Of a stretch of DNA of 64,000 nt, positions 24,736-37,520 are shown one piece after another. A program made the position numbers and the translations under genes. The number at the start of each line of letters is the position of its first letter. Positions within the stretch are counted from its first letter, which is position 1. The notes below the pieces were generated by a model, which did not search any database, had not been told where the DNA came from, and worked only from the letters and a program-made list of their open reading frames with translations. The DNA lies in contig JACDOX010000109.1 of the NCBI GenBank assembly GCA_014549065.1, positions 187,195 through 251,194 on the forward strand, in the 5' to 3' direction. This stretch comes from Cardinalis cardinalis (Eukaryota > Chordata > Aves > Passeriformes > Cardinalidae).

Positions 24736-25189
24736 CACACAAGATGTTCCCAAGTTTAACAGTTCTCATCCCAGAATACCAAACCCCTCTGCTAGCATTC
24801 CCAACAAATCAATATGCATTATTATTACATGCTCAGATACTACATCAGATTTCTGCTCATGCCAAAATTTCAGCTAGCTGTTCCCTGGAGTATTTATGCT
24901 TGTGTACTGTATTTAACAACAGCCCATTCAAAATGCTCACAGCTCCTAGGAATGAAATGCACATAATTTAGGAATAGCTGTCTGGCTATTCAGGCATCAT
25001 GCTGTGTCAAGGGAAAATTAAATCTCTGACTCTCCCCCTCTTCTAAAACAAACCTGTACTTTGCATCATATTTTGGGGAGCTGCAAGGAAGTTTCATAAA
25101 GACTGAGTGGCCTTGACTCTTTTTTCCCTGTTTAATGGCAGTGCCTCCCCATTAATGCTCCAAAATGATACAGTAGTTTGAAAAAAGAG

Positions 25190-25470
25190 CTCTCAGCATG
25201 CAGGCATTGTATCACATTAAGAAATCAGGATTTTCTAGGCACTGCACAGCATTAATTACACTGAGCATGCTGCAAATTTAAATTAAATGATATGCCATGT
25301 TCTGTTGTAAATATCGAAATGGATTGCAAGATAGAACCCATATTGGCATTTGTGCACTGAACAGGATCAGAAAACCTCTATGATATGAAATTTCTTTTTA
25401 TTTTAAGCATATGTGATGCAAATGTGGTTTTTATTTTCAGGACTACCTAAGAGCACACACATGTACAGGT
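25190..25470. promoter_or_regulatory. candidate regulatory block with POU octamer
   Basis: Unique AT-rich sequence with ATGCAAAT at 25,416-25,423, gcattaattac and aaattaaatgatatg words. A possible acceptor (tttttattttcag) ends at 25,440 with a donor-like acaggttag at 25,468, which would define a 28-base microexon. Confidence 0.33.
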
Positions 25471-26490
25471 TAGAACTTGCCTGTCCTGGAAAAAAACCCT
25501 AAACAAGCCCTCTCTTAATAATAACAACAACAATAAAAGAACAAACAAAAGCCCTCTTTGCCTTCATTTCCTTTCCAACATAAAAGAATAAATTATGCTT
25601 CTCTTTCCCTCCAACAAGNATTTACAATGTAGGGAATGGAGGGCACTGAGAGGAAAACGGGGAATACGAGGGGCTGGAGCAGGTCAGCAGGAGGATCTGA
25701 TTTTGTCATGTGGGTTGGAGTACCAGGATCCCATAAAAATAAATAAATGCTGAGGGATTTCAACTCACTCAAGCAGGGAAGGGCTGCTCTTCCAGCTGGA
25801 ATTTCAGTCAGGAGCAGAGGGAGAGGTGAGCTGGGGCTGCCTTGACTCTGTAGGGATCAGGGAAGTGGGATTTGGTGATGCCATGGGAAAAAGTGTCTGA
25901 AGAGAATATAAACAATAAACAAAAGCTCCGTCAGTATTTGTATTTTTCTTGGCATTGGTATTTTACAGTTCTATACTATGAAGTTGAATGGTCACAATCT
26001 CAGCCCNTAACAACTGGATGAAGAGTATTTCTAGTGTATTTTCACATATTTCTATGTGACTAAATACTAGACAAATATTTTATAACTTTGCACATCAGGG
26101 AAAGGATGGCATTTAGTTAACTCTATAGAAAAGACTTTAACAAAATTCTGTATTTTTGGGGGCTTATTTAAGGCCTTGATGAAATGATGAGCACTGAGCT
26201 GAGACCCAGGGGTGAGTGCCAGTCTGAACTGGCACAAGGGCACAAGGCACGAAGGAGACACAGCAAAACCACGGGGGCAGGGACATGCAGAGTCACTGGC
26301 TTTTCTTCTAACCCAGCATCACCACANTCTTTCTAAATCATCTTCTCTGTGTCTTTTGCTCCTAGGCCTTGTCTTCCTGTCCCATTTTGCAGCAGTCCTG
26401 TGTGTGGGAGAAGGACAGCTGTGGGATGCCTGATGAACAGAGGTGGTGGAACAACTGGCCTTCAGCTCTGTCACCTTTTTTAGGTGCTTG

Positions 26491-26562
26491 CAAAAGAAAA
26501 AAACAAACGAAACAAAGCAAAACCAACCACACACACAAAAAAAAAGACAAAAAAANCCAAGC
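26491..26562. repeat. A-rich/CA low-complexity tract
   Basis: A-rich sequence with acaa and acac units and one unknown base. No coding signal. Confidence 0.8.
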
Positions 26563-27239
26563 CAAAGATAGTTTATGTACAGCTCAGGAAGCTGTCAGCA
26601 ATGAATGTGTCTGTGATTTAATAACACACCTACCCAAAATGACACTTCTTCTACTACTCACTGAGAAAAAGAAGGCAGAGCAGCACACAAGGCACTGCTA
26701 TTGCAGCAACAAGCAGCCAAACTACCAGGTATTTATTTTTCAATGTACACAATTACTGGGGGAGAATAAAAATTATTCTTTGACACTCTGACAGAGCTGT
26801 GAAAAGCCCTGTGCTTCCTCTACTCCCATGGTCCTGGCAAGAAACACCTCACAAATTCTAATAAATAGAGAATAGAAATAAATACTTTAACTACACATCN
26901 GGTTTCAAATGGCTTCCTGAATCAGAAAGTGCTGCTAGTCCATCTTCCTTATTTCCACACTCTGTAATGGTGGCTCTCCAAAAGTCAAAGTGAGATGGAT
27001 ACTACAAGGATCACAGACACTACACTGGGAAACCAAGTATCGGTGGGTACATCCAGATTTATGGTAGGTGATGGCAGTAAAGTGAAAGTAAAACTGTTTG
27101 CACAGTCTGTATTGTTGGCCATTACTGTGTATTTGCCCTTTTTTCTTGCTTAGCTGCAGCTGGAAGAATGGAAAATTGTACCTTCTCTACAGTGTTAGAA
27201 GACACTTTGTGATCGTAAGGTCAATCAGACTGGTTTAGC

Positions 27240-27385
27240 TGCTTGAGGTATTTATGGCACCATCACTCAGTGTCTTTAAGGAAAGGTTAGATACATTTAT
27301 GGGAAAGGTATTTTGCAGAAGCTTTCCTGCTTCATAGAGGTCTTGGACAAAATGACCCAGGAGGCCCCTTCCAAGTCTATCAAAT
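27240..27385 (+). mobile_element. diverged CR1-like LINE 3' end
   Basis: The segment shows the order typical of older CR1 subfamilies: tctttaaggaaaggttagat, then tcttggacaaaatgaccc, then gaggccccttccaagtctat. These match the general layout of the CR1 3' untranslated region, in which a taaggaaaggttagat-like box precedes a ggtcccttccagtctat-like box. The terminal short direct repeats are lost and the copy is clearly more diverged than the one near 21.6 kb. This is recognised from family layout, not from an alignment. Confidence 0.65.
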
Positions 27386-30300
27386 GTGGTTCCCTGATTG
27401 ATGCTGTTTCCCTCCAAAGTCTTTTCAAAACACAAAGCGCTGTTATAAAATTTAATATGATACACTATATAACTTTAACACAATGCCATTTTCTTATAGG
27501 AAATGGTTAGCTGGTAGCACAGGAGCCTCNTGCAAGAGGAAGAAAAGGTAGAAAAAAGAAATTGCAGTGCAGTTTCTCTGCTGAGGGATATCGACTGTAA
27601 CATTTACTCTGTGTCTGAGCACGGACTCTCAGCTGTGCAGGGGGACACCAAGCCAGGGAAGTGTATAAGGAACCCAGGCTTATTTATTTCTCCAGAAAAG
27701 CCTGACAAGGCCTGAGGTAATTTTCTATGCTGTGCAATAATCATTCCCTCAGTGCTGGGGCGCAAATGGACACCCAGCTCTCCTTGTAAATCAGTGCCTG
27801 GTGCTGTAGCAGCTGTGCAGAGGCAGAGCTGCCTGGGGAACAGGCACAGGGCTGGAGCTCAGGTGTGTCCTGCACCACTGAGGACACCCCAGAAGGAGAA
27901 GAGCTGAGTTCTGTAACTCAGCACTCTGTGCTGTGGCTCTGGCCTGGCCTGCTGCCACCCCTGCTGCACCACGGAGCAGGGGGAGTGANTCCCTGAAAAG
28001 TGTGAGTGCCAAAAACTGCACTTCTAAAAAAGGGCAGCAGCACCCCCACCAACGTGTTTGTCTGCTGAGTAAAGACTCAGCAAGAGAGCTTGGGCCACAT
28101 TTCCCCTGCCTGAATGCAAGATGGTTTGTCAGGCAGAATGCTCTCCAGGGCTTCTATGTTTCCACCAAACCATTCAGTAAAATGATAATATTCTTCTCCC
28201 TACTATACTTCTCCTTTTTTTTTTTGTTTTTAATTTTCTGAATGTTTCCTAAATTGACTTTTTTTTTCCTTTGAAACCATTAACATATTTTAAAATTAAA
28301 GTAATGTGATGATTTTTAAAAAAACGACAAGAAAAACCCAACCAGATTTTTNGGGCCATCTGGTTGAAATGCTCTGGTCAGCCTCCACTCTCTGTAGTAA
28401 GTTTTAATTTTAGATTTTCACAGGGAAAAAAAAAAGAAAGAAAAAAATACCCAGAATTTTATTGAATTGGAGTTTACTCTCAAAATAATTTTATACTAAC
28501 CTTTTTATTTTCACTCCANCTGATTTAGTTAAAGGCCAAACTCTTCTTTCAAAAATCAGCTCCCAGCCCCCATCTTCNTGGGATGGCCCTGACAGGAAAT
28601 AACAACATCCATACACAGACACTCTGAAGCCTTTTGAAGTCTCACAAATGTGAGCTGTTCCCTTTTGCAGAGCAGGCTGGGATTAACTCTTTTATTAACC
28701 TTATAACCTCATTCATGAGAAAGAAAAATAGCCAATCCCTTTTATTTTATTTCTTTTAAAATCTGGATGTGTGCTGCCTTCTCTACCCAAACATTTGTGA
28801 GCTCAGCCTACAGACAGGAAAAAGAGCCCATGGAAAGCCCCCTCTCCCTGAGGAGCTCCCCAAAGCNCCCCTTGGGCCCTCCCATTATGTTGCACTCAGT
28901 GTCAAAGTTTGTGTTTTCACTGAAAAATATTTTTGCTTTAGAGGAGGGTTGTGTCTCTCTGTATTGGTGGGAGCAAATAACAACATTTTGGTCCTTTTCA
29001 ACACATTGCATCAATGTATTTTCCTGATTCCCATGTCAAAAAAAGCATCTTTTAGCAGAATGAAAAATCTGACCTGGGTGTAATCCTGACAGTGCTCCAA
29101 CTGCTCATCCTTAGCTTCATCCCTGCACTGCAGTNCAGAGAGAGAGGCTCACATTGGAATAGCTCTTCTCACCAGTGTCAAAATGGTCAAAATTTGCTCA
29201 GAGAGTGACATGAGCAGGAATTTCAAAGGCAGGAAAATTTATCTCCTGCTCTTTGTCTTACACTATGGTGCACAGTGGTGGTTGGAAGATTTAACTTCCA
29301 AGCATCCCATCTATATAAATCCTAGTGGAAAACAACTCCCCAGCTTCTTTTTTTTTGGTGTTGAGCTCAGCAGCTGGAATCTGCCAGCGAATGATAGCCA
29401 AGATAAGGATGGAGAAAAACTTTCCTGTAGCCTTCAGGTGTTGGTCAAGGGGCAGGATTAGGGAAGAGCCAAAGCCAAGCAGAGCTCTGTGTGTCACACG
29501 AGGTCACAGCTCTTTAGTTTGGGGTTTGGGCCAGTCCTGCCCCTGCCCTGCTCAGCTCAGCCCATTTAGTGCTCTGGTGATGCAGCCCCTCCTGGGCTTT
29601 CTGCTTTTCAAAGGNTTACACTCGCTTTAAATCTCAATCAAAAGCTCCCCTTTAGCTTTTAGAAGGCCAAGACACTTAAAAATCTCCGATGGGAAGGGCA
29701 AGTGAGGAAGGCAGAATATCTCTCCCTTGCAAAGGCATTCAGATACCACTTGGATGAGGAGTTTCCATCTGCTTTGCTGGATAAACAGACACAGCACAGT
29801 TCTAATGTGCAGGGGTGTCTTTCACGCCAATAGGCAGAGAAAAGAGGCAATGGGAAGAGTAAGAAGCACCAGAATAAAAAAAGGCAGGAGATCCAACAGA
29901 AATTTTACCCTCTTTGATTTTTGAAAATGGGAAAACCCATTCGGGATCAGGGATTTCCAGACTGGGCTGTATGCACCATTAATTGTTCCATGAAGCAGAG
30001 CTGGTCTGCTATTGTTGCATCCTCCAAAAACAGCTGTTACTATGAGCTCTGTGGGACTCAGGAACTCCATTTCCCAGTTTTCACTTAGTACTTCAGTGAT
30101 CATATATAAATAATAGTAATGATAATCATAACAATACCTGGCTTGCCACTATGTTGTACTCAGTCTTTGTGACGCTCTCTCACGATAAAATCTGGGTATT
30201 AAACACTTTAACTGAAACTCTTAATAAAACAGAGATATTTTTACTTGTGCTGTTACATTCACAGAATGATCACAGAGCACTTTACAGAATCAAATGNAAG

Positions 30301-31219
30301 TAGCCAGTCTGATCCTTCTATAGAGAATTTTGTGCATCTCAGCAGTGTGTAACAAAGCTGCTGTACAGACAAGTAACTGTCAAACATACCATGTTTTGGG
30401 GTTTGTCCTGGCTGAGCAGCACCCAAAAGCTTGGGGTTTGTCCTTCACGGTGGCATCAAAGTCTGTAAAGCCACCACAAATTGCACAAGAGGGACACTGG
30501 ATGGTCTCACTGACTAGATAAGAACAGGCTGTGATGTCTCATTATCAAGGTGCCTGGGTAAGAAAGAAAAAAGAAAAAAGGTTATAATTTTCCANGTTTA
30601 GGAAAAAAGCCACGGGAGTCTTGGAGCTGAGTACTGAGCAGCCTCCATGAGGTCACTGCAAGGGGACAAGGCANATGCTCATGGTAAATGGTGCCTTCTG
30701 AGGTCTGAGAGGGTCTCCAGCTTTGGGCCCTGTACCAGGTACTTCTGGAGCTGTGAGACAGTGAGGGGCTTTGTTCNCTCCTGTATAATTGATAAATTAC
30801 CATTGTTAGCACTAAACAATACAACTGAGCACAGAATGGAAACACGCTAACGCTTTATCCAGCTCCAGCAATTCTGCTCGTGTGCTCACACTGTTCTTAA
30901 ATGTGCTAGGTATTTGTTTGATGAAACAATAAGTTTTAGAAAAGAGAAAAATAAGAACTTCAAAGATAATAAAAACCTTGACTACATACTTTACCACAGG
31001 CAGCTGTGAATAAGCTTCAGTACTCTTTATTTTTAACATTCCAGATATGTAATTTAATGCAGGTCTAATGACAGTCTCGAACATACTGCTTTAATCGAAA
31101 TTGTTCAAGCTCTGTTCTGTGACAAGGGCTCACAAGGTACCAGCAGGGTTGTCCATTTTCCCCACTTCTGTAGGGAAAAGAAAAGGGAGGGGAGGGGGAC
31201 ACTCTTGAACTTATGTTGC

Positions 31220-31440
31220 TATTGATGTGTAATATACAATAAAAAAACAGTTAAATTTCAATTACCCACAGGTAATTATAATTTTATTGTTTGACTGTAC
31301 TATGGGGAATTTTGTAATTCCCAAGACTAATAATTTTCTATAATTTTACAGGTTGTCAAATAAACTATTAAAGATTATCTTTGAAAAGGATTCTGCAATT
31401 GTAAGGACATATCATACTGTTCCTGTACATTATTAGTAAT
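31220..31440. promoter_or_regulatory. AT-rich block with poly(A) signals
   Basis: Contains a 7-bp inverted repeat (aattacc/ggtaatt, 31,260-31,277), ATTA words and a minus-strand AATAAA at 31,283-31,288. It would be the 3' UTR of the terminal exon proposed at 31,440-31,641, or an enhancer if that exon is not real. Confidence 0.3.
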
Positions 31441-31641
31441 TAGAGATCCCTGGATAGTGAAATATCCACACTATATGCTAGCTGCTGGATACCATATTTT
31501 CTCACAGCCTCCTGTAATCTTGGACCAAAGCTTTCAAACTTCTCAGCCATTGTAGCCTGAGTCACGTCCAAACTTTTATTAATATTCACTGAGCACTCAT
31601 TAAGCAATTCTGGTGTGTTCCATCCATTAAACCTGTGCTTC
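31440..31641 (-). other. candidate terminal coding exon, minus strand
   Basis: On the minus strand a pyrimidine-rich acceptor (tttgcttttccctgtcag) ends at 31,642. It is followed by 66 open codons and a TAA at 31,440-31,442. An AATAAA signal (complement of 31,283-31,288) lies about 150 bases beyond the stop. The predicted peptide is mixed in composition and partly helical in character, including MAEKFESFGPRLQEAVRKYG, unlike the Ser/Pro/Gly-rich shadows elsewhere. I do not recognise the family. The segment sits in an AT-rich block that could instead be a non-coding conserved element. No upstream exon was identified. Confidence 0.3.
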
Positions 31642-33209
31642 CTGACAGGGAAAAGCAAAGGCTCCCAGGTCCATCCCAGAGCACTGGAAACAAACACAAA
31701 AGGGCTCATTCTGAACTCTGTCCCCTGAAGAGGAGATAGGGAAGAAGCAACGTTTGTACCAGCACAGAAGATGTGAATCTGCCCTGACAGTGCCTTCTGA
31801 CAATGATGTGGCTTGCACAACAAGATGGAACTTGCTTCCTGATTTTATCCTAAAAATATGCATAAATGCAGATATGCTGGGGATCAGCATCACATGTCCA
31901 CAAGGAGGGGAATGGCAGGGGCAAGATCTCCAGCCCATAAGAAGCAAATGAACTTGGGATATTCCCTCACGCTCATCAGCAAGTCTCCCAGATTTACTGG
32001 GGTGTTGGCGAGGAACTCCCCAGCCCAGTAGATACCAACATCTGCACAGCTGAGCAGGCAGCAGCAACTTCTCCAGGTAACATCTGGGAGAAGCCAGAGG
32101 CCACTAGAGCAGCATGTGCTGGGTGACAGCATCCCTTACCTGTTCAGGGCTTGCTGAGATCCTCCCAGCCTTGCCGGGCTGCAGTGCTGAGGAGGAGCAA
32201 GGAGGGATGAGCTGAGAGGAAGAGCAGCCCCTGAAGCGTTGCAGGAGCAGCTGGCACAGCCTGTGAGGGCAGCAAGCTGGGGTTCAGCAGCTGAGAGATG
32301 GCTGAGCTCTCGCCTGCAGAGCCATCAAAGGCACCATTCTTAGCTGGCAGCATTGTTTATTGCAGCTGCCCCAGGAGATGATCATTATTTGTTTTATCAG
32401 CCTCTTGGATGGCTGTGTGGTGAGGGCTCTGTGCAGGGGGAACTTCAGTGCCTTCCGAGCAGTCTCAGGACATGAGGACTTTCAGGCCTCCACCCCTGGG
32501 GCCGGGGCTTGCACAGCCCCAGCCCGTGGGGACACCAAGCAGGAGCAGCCTCTCAGGCTCTGGACCCATCTGCAGGGGGGATTTGCCCTGCTCCCGGTGC
32601 CAGAAGCCTCTGTGGCAGCTGCAGCGCTCAGCAAGGGGCCTGGGCAGGGATTTCCCTCCCACCAGGGAGCCCAGGGTGGATTGTGTTGGTTTTGGCAGCN
32701 TGGAGCTGGTGGAGCAGTATAACGATACGGGAGCACAGGGAAGGATTAAGGCCAATGGACTGCAGCTCCCTGCCTGCCTCCAGAGACAACTTGGAGCCCA
32801 TCAAAGGTATTAAATCTGAGGAGTCACTGTACACACACACGCTGAGCTCTCTTTTCCAAGGCCTGCTCGCCTTGCTGTCCAGAGCTCATCTGGCACCTCT
32901 GGGAAGGTGTGGGAAGAAGGAACAGTTGATAATTTGGAAAGCTCTTCACTCCNTGGCATTCCCAGCTCCTGACCGGCCTCTCTGCCTGCTAACCCAGCTC
33001 AATGAGACTGAACCCATTACTCCAGATGATGGGCACTTACAGTAAATAGAGGGACAATCCAAAGCCCACAGAGAAGGCTCAATATGCTTCTGGGTAACAG
33101 ACAGCACCATACACACACACAGAGCCCTCCTTCCCCTTCATTCTGGTCTGTGCTTTTCCTGCTTAACACATTCCTTGTTGCNAGGAGAACACGTTCTGAC
33201 AACTGAAGA

Positions 33210-33480
33210 GTGAAAGCAATTAGAAACAGAATTAATTGATAAAATTAAAGCCCTGCTTTCCTTATGTTTGTCATATGACTACAAATATTGTCACTCCCAT
33301 TAATATTAATTAATATAATTATCAATGTTTCTAATCCCTACACATTTTGTTGAAAAGTTACTCTTAGCTCAAGAATATAATTGTTAAGTCATGCAAATGT
33401 TAAGTAGCAGCTAAGCAAGTCCAAAGAATTAATAGCAAACTGTAGTTTATCCAGGGATTAGACTTTTAGCAATACATAAT
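33210..33480. promoter_or_regulatory. candidate regulatory block, homeodomain-site cluster
   Basis: Contains a run of overlapping ATTA/TAAT sites (attaatattaattaatat, about 33,299-33,317), a POU octamer ATGCAAAT at 33,391-33,398, and agaattaattg. Unique sequence with no gene. Followed by the candidate exon at 33,554. Confidence 0.37.
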
Positions 33481-33553
33481 CACCTCTTCATGTGTTCATC
33501 CACATCAAATACCTTCCATCCCTCACTACACTTCTGCCTACTTGTCCTTGCAG

Positions 33554-33624
33554 TGCACAGTTTTCAAGAATTAAAAAAAAGACAGTAAGTAAATATTCTG
33601 TGCAGTTGCACGCTGTTCTTCAAG
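33554..33624 (+). other. candidate 71-bp exon with strong splice sites
   Basis: The acceptor tctgcctacttgtccttgcag ends at 33,553. The donor caaggtaagtc begins its GT at 33,625, and a second consensus donor (acagtaagt) lies within at 33,585. One frame is open throughout; the other two contain stops. The segment lies about 75 bases beyond an AT-rich enhancer-like block. It could be a non-coding RNA exon, a coding exon or chance. Confidence 0.18.
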
Positions 33625-33879
33625 GTAAGTCNCTGCACCAAGAGTTCTGTGCCCACAGCTGAGAGTGATGTCAAGGTCAACTATCTCAGGCTGAAAGCCC
33701 TAATGCAGGCTACCTCTGTGATCAGAATGATCCATGTAACACTGCAAAGCCTTTGTTTTGGACTCGAGCAAAGCAAGTCCTCTCTCTCCCGGCCTCCCCA
33801 TGCATTGTCTCAGCTGGCATGCCACAGATTACTGGAATAATCCCAAACAATCCAAACCNTGCCACGCTGCTGCCATGGA

Positions 33880-33990
33880 GCAGCCTGTGCTGGTGGGCAC
33901 CAGCAGCGCTGCGAGGGCGCCGCAGCAGAGCCTGCCCCGCTCCTCCACGGCCACTCGGCAGCTCCCGCCTGGCACAGCAGGCAGCAGGGC
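33880..33990. other. short CpG-rich patch
   Basis: About 110 bases with several CpG (gcgctgcgagggcgccgc). No promoter motif or gene is attached. Confidence 0.4.
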
Positions 33991-35039
33991 TGGGTGCAGC
34001 ATTCATCAGCTCTGCTGGAAAACAGCCACAGTGCTCCAAAGGCCTTTGCTGTAGGGTACAGGGGTGCTTCTGCTAGAAGAGAATAATGTAATCATTTTGC
34101 TATTAATTTTTAATTGTATGTTGCTCTGCATTATTACCAGTCTATACTGATTTTCCTGAGAGAAATGGGGATGCTGTGCAAGTAGTTCCTGTTAGGAATG
34201 CTGTTGGGCCACGCTGGAAAAGAAGTGACAGAAAAAAACTGTTCTTCAAAGTTACTGCAGTCACCTGCTGCTGTCTATTCCTACAAGGTATCACATTAAA
34301 TACTTACAAAATGTATGAGCTCAAGAAGATTCATGGAGAACTGCCACAGTTTTCCNTGTTGTCAGGTGTTTTTCTTTGCTTGTTTTTGTGGAGGTTTGTT
34401 TCTTTTCTTTGTATTTATTGGCCACCGTTTGTAAGGAAAAGTTACTTCTGAGAAATATTTTGCAAGGAAATTAAACTCACTGATGTGGATGAAATCAGTA
34501 GCAAGAGTAAGAAATATATTAATTCTTCTCAGAAGACAATCTTTATCAAAAATGCTAAGATGCAGCCCACTGATACAGTTAAACTTTCTGTTAGAAACAT
34601 GATTGTATCACTCACTTGTGCCCACTCACAAATCCTTCATTTCATCTAAGAGAAGACTGGCCATGAGGGGACAGGAAATCTTTAATCTGCTTTTCTCCAT
34701 TTCTTCAAATATCTGGTTCTTATCAACCCGCATCGAACATGAGCGACACAAAACCCTCATGTCCTCCACTCCTTAAAACAAATGCAAACAAAGCACAGAC
34801 ACGTCACCAGTGTGAGAAGGATTGAGCACAACAAAGTATTGCACAGCAGCAAGGCTGCAAAGCCCTCCTGAAAAGGCAGCACTGGCTGCACATGCAGGAA
34901 GAAGAAATCAATTAGACCAAGAAACAAGTTATGCAGAAAAATCTACACTGTGCCACTGACCTAAGTATCAGGAGGGTAAAAGAGGCCCTTGATCTGTTCC
35001 CCCCAATATTTGAATATTATCCTTTGTAAAGAAAAATGT

Positions 35040-35250
35040 TTTTTTTTTCCTCTTGAATCCCTAATACTAATTATATATTTCAATATCTTACTACCTGTAT
35101 TATACCATATNCTATAATGTATAATCCCTATAATAAATCACACTATAATAAATATTTTTATAACTATACATTAATGTATTAATAAAATAACCATGTATAA
35201 AAATATAGTTAGTTAGCTTAAATAGCCACATACTACTATGTGTTAAAAAT
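35040..35250. repeat. AT-rich low-complexity block
   Basis: About 200 bases of very high A+T, with many tataa, ataaata and tattaata words. It may be a matrix-attachment-type sequence or simple decay; no gene is seen. Confidence 0.7.
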
Positions 35251-35999
35251 AATTTTATTTTTGGGCAGATATTCAAGGTTAACCATAATTTTTTGGACAG
35301 CTGGGAAATTCTGGTGAGAATTTGCAAAGTTTGCACCTAATTCAGTTTAATTAGCTTCAAAATAGAGAAATTGATTCTTTGATAGAGAAGAATTAGACAC
35401 ATTAAATTTTCAGTTAAAAAAATACCCAGAAATTTTCTGTCTGGCCAGTTCGAAACTGCAGTTTTAGTCCTGGCATGAGCCCATGATCNTCAGTGAAAAA
35501 TGTGCCTTCATCCTCTCCATATCCAGTGCTGCAGGATCGCCAGGGGTGATTCAGAAAAGCTCTAAAACATTCACAGTAAGTCCAGTAAGCACTTTCCCAA
35601 ATAGTGATTCTTTCCTGAGCCGGGGCCAAAATAGGTCAAGTAAAGGGAAAACCAAAAATGCAGACTGTGAAGCAACCTGCCCATCATTCCCCATCAAATC
35701 AGAGATTAAACCCTTTGTACAGTAACCTCTTCTAGGGGGACTGCATCCATCATTCCAGGAATTAGTCTAACCAAGGCTTATTGCTGCAAAACTGAATATA
35801 CAGTATGTTATTTATTTGGATTGTGCTGTTGCCTCATGGCTTTCAAAAAACAAAACAAAAACTCCTGAATTTGCAGCCACCTTCGGTAGCGAGGTTCTGT
35901 CCCCTGCCTATTTGAGATATTTCTTTCCATCTCCTGCACCATCATGTTTGAGTTCCTGAGAGCTGTAGATATTTATTCAGTGCCCTCCTATCTTGGCCA

Positions 36000-37520
36000 T
36001 CACAAATAGCTCTCTGATAACAAATCACACTCTCTGAGCATCATTTGCTACTAGAAAGGATCCTCAAGAAGCACATGCTCCGTGACACAGGATATTCCCT
36101 GCTTTGCTGTGAATGCCATAAAGAGTTTCACAAAATCAGCTTCCTTGCATTGAGAGGGTAAGAATGCATCATCTCAGTAGTTTTACCACTTCTTATTGCC
36201 TGTTTAGGCTTCATGCTTAGTCCCTGCTCCCTGGCTCTTCAAATGAATGCTTCTACTTAAACACAGAGAACGATATGTGCTTAGTGAGAGATTCAAGGAT
36301 TTCAGCCATCAATAGAGGTTTAATTATGTGCTGGTGGATGCTCAGGTACTACAACGATGGCTGTTGTATAAATTGCACAAAGCCAGCACAGAAGAGACNA
36401 CTCACAGCTCATCCTACACTCTGCTCCTGCAATTTAGACAAAATAAAATGTAATGCATGGTATTAACTTGCATCTTCTTCTTGCCTATGTCATAACCCAT
36501 CATGTAATGTGATGTTATTCCGTGTCGTGTCACGGGTAACATGATGCAACACAATGTCACACTTCAGGAAATATTACTGAGCAAGGGCTGATTCTTGTTA
36601 GCAGTTCAGAATGCAAGCCTCTGATCCAAACATATTGTGGCTGTGGCTGATGGGGAGGCATCAAACTGAGAGCTACGTTGGGCAAATGTTTTTCTTCTCT
36701 GGCTTGGCCAGCAGATGTCCATTTGTCAGGTTTGGGTTCAATTGAGATTTCTTTGTCACGAGCACTTTCTCTTGTAAAAGAAATAGCAATTTTATGGCAA
36801 GCCAAATACTGAAAAGAAAAGCCCTTAGAAATACATAATAAATGTATATTAGCGAGACAGAAAATTGGAAAATGGCCACCTGCCAGCAGCCACATAAATT
36901 TTGGAGGCAATGCATTTTTCTGCCATTATGCATTATCACAGGAATTGCAAATATTTATTAAAAGTATTAAAATGGTGAGAATGTTAAATGTTTCCTTCAG
37001 TAGTGGAAATTCACAGTGCCACATAGAAGATAGGATATTCTGATACAATGTTTATTAAAATGACTTCATTTTATTAGGCTGTCGTACACAATAAATGTGC
37101 AGGTACAGTTAACAAAAGATCTATTGTGGATATGGGAGATTTGTGAGTAACACTTCAAAAAAATAATCTCTTCTGAACTCTATTCATATAAAAAGCATGC
37201 TACAAACTTTCATTAACTTCCTTAGAACCAATTATTTTCTGAGCTTATTTTCTTTTTCTGCCATCCCCCTGTATTTTGTTAGTCAATTTGTTTACTCACA
37301 TTTTAATGCTTAACAGGATTAAATGCAGTTTATCTTTAATTTATATACAAGTGAGCTGAGTGTATATGTGGAGCAGGCAACAAAATATGACGATTATTTT
37401 GGGGTTCATTTACAGGTCTAAACATGAATGACTGTAATATACTGGCACCTCAGTATCTTTTCATCCATAAGCAAAACAATATTAAAAGATCAGTGGGAGC
37501 TCCATAATATTGATTGAGAA
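36000..37520. promoter_or_regulatory. large candidate regulatory block
   Basis: About 1.5 kb of unique AT-rich sequence free of recognisable repeats. It includes aatgcattt and attatgcattatc near 36,910-36,937, octamer-like ttgcaaat, many ATTA words, and an imperfect palindrome at 36,511-36,546. Frames are short and unrecognised. It is the longest uninterrupted stretch of this character in the window. Confidence 0.4.
36511..36546. repeat. imperfect palindrome
   Basis: The left side atgttattccgtg pairs with the right side cacgggtaacat with one bulge and one mismatch, leaving a six-base loop tcgtgt. The sequence further left (catcatg, 36,499-36,505) also pairs with catgatg at the right end, so alternative foldings compete. 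It lies within a larger AT-rich candidate regulatory block. No function is known. Confidence 0.6.

Larger units (their letters stand above)
24736..31219. other. no gene seen outside listed elements
   Basis: Unique sequence with A-rich tracts (25,520-25,555; 28,425-28,447) and a 9-bp inverted repeat (caaccagat/atctggttg) at 28,339-28,366. Short frames at 29,650-30,100 and 30,810-31,080 look unbiased in composition but match no family. Confidence 0.45.
31642..35999. other. no recognised gene
   Basis: GC-richer sequence at 32,150-33,050 holds overlapping frames up to 178 codons that are interrupted by unknown bases and unrecognised. AC dinucleotide runs at 32,830 and 33,110. The regulatory block at 33,210 and exon candidate at 33,554 are listed separately. 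Confidence 0.45.

Noticed and set aside
32509..33045. 178-codon plus-strand frame
   Set aside because: Two unknown bases and three other overlapping frames over the same sequence indicate a composition effect.
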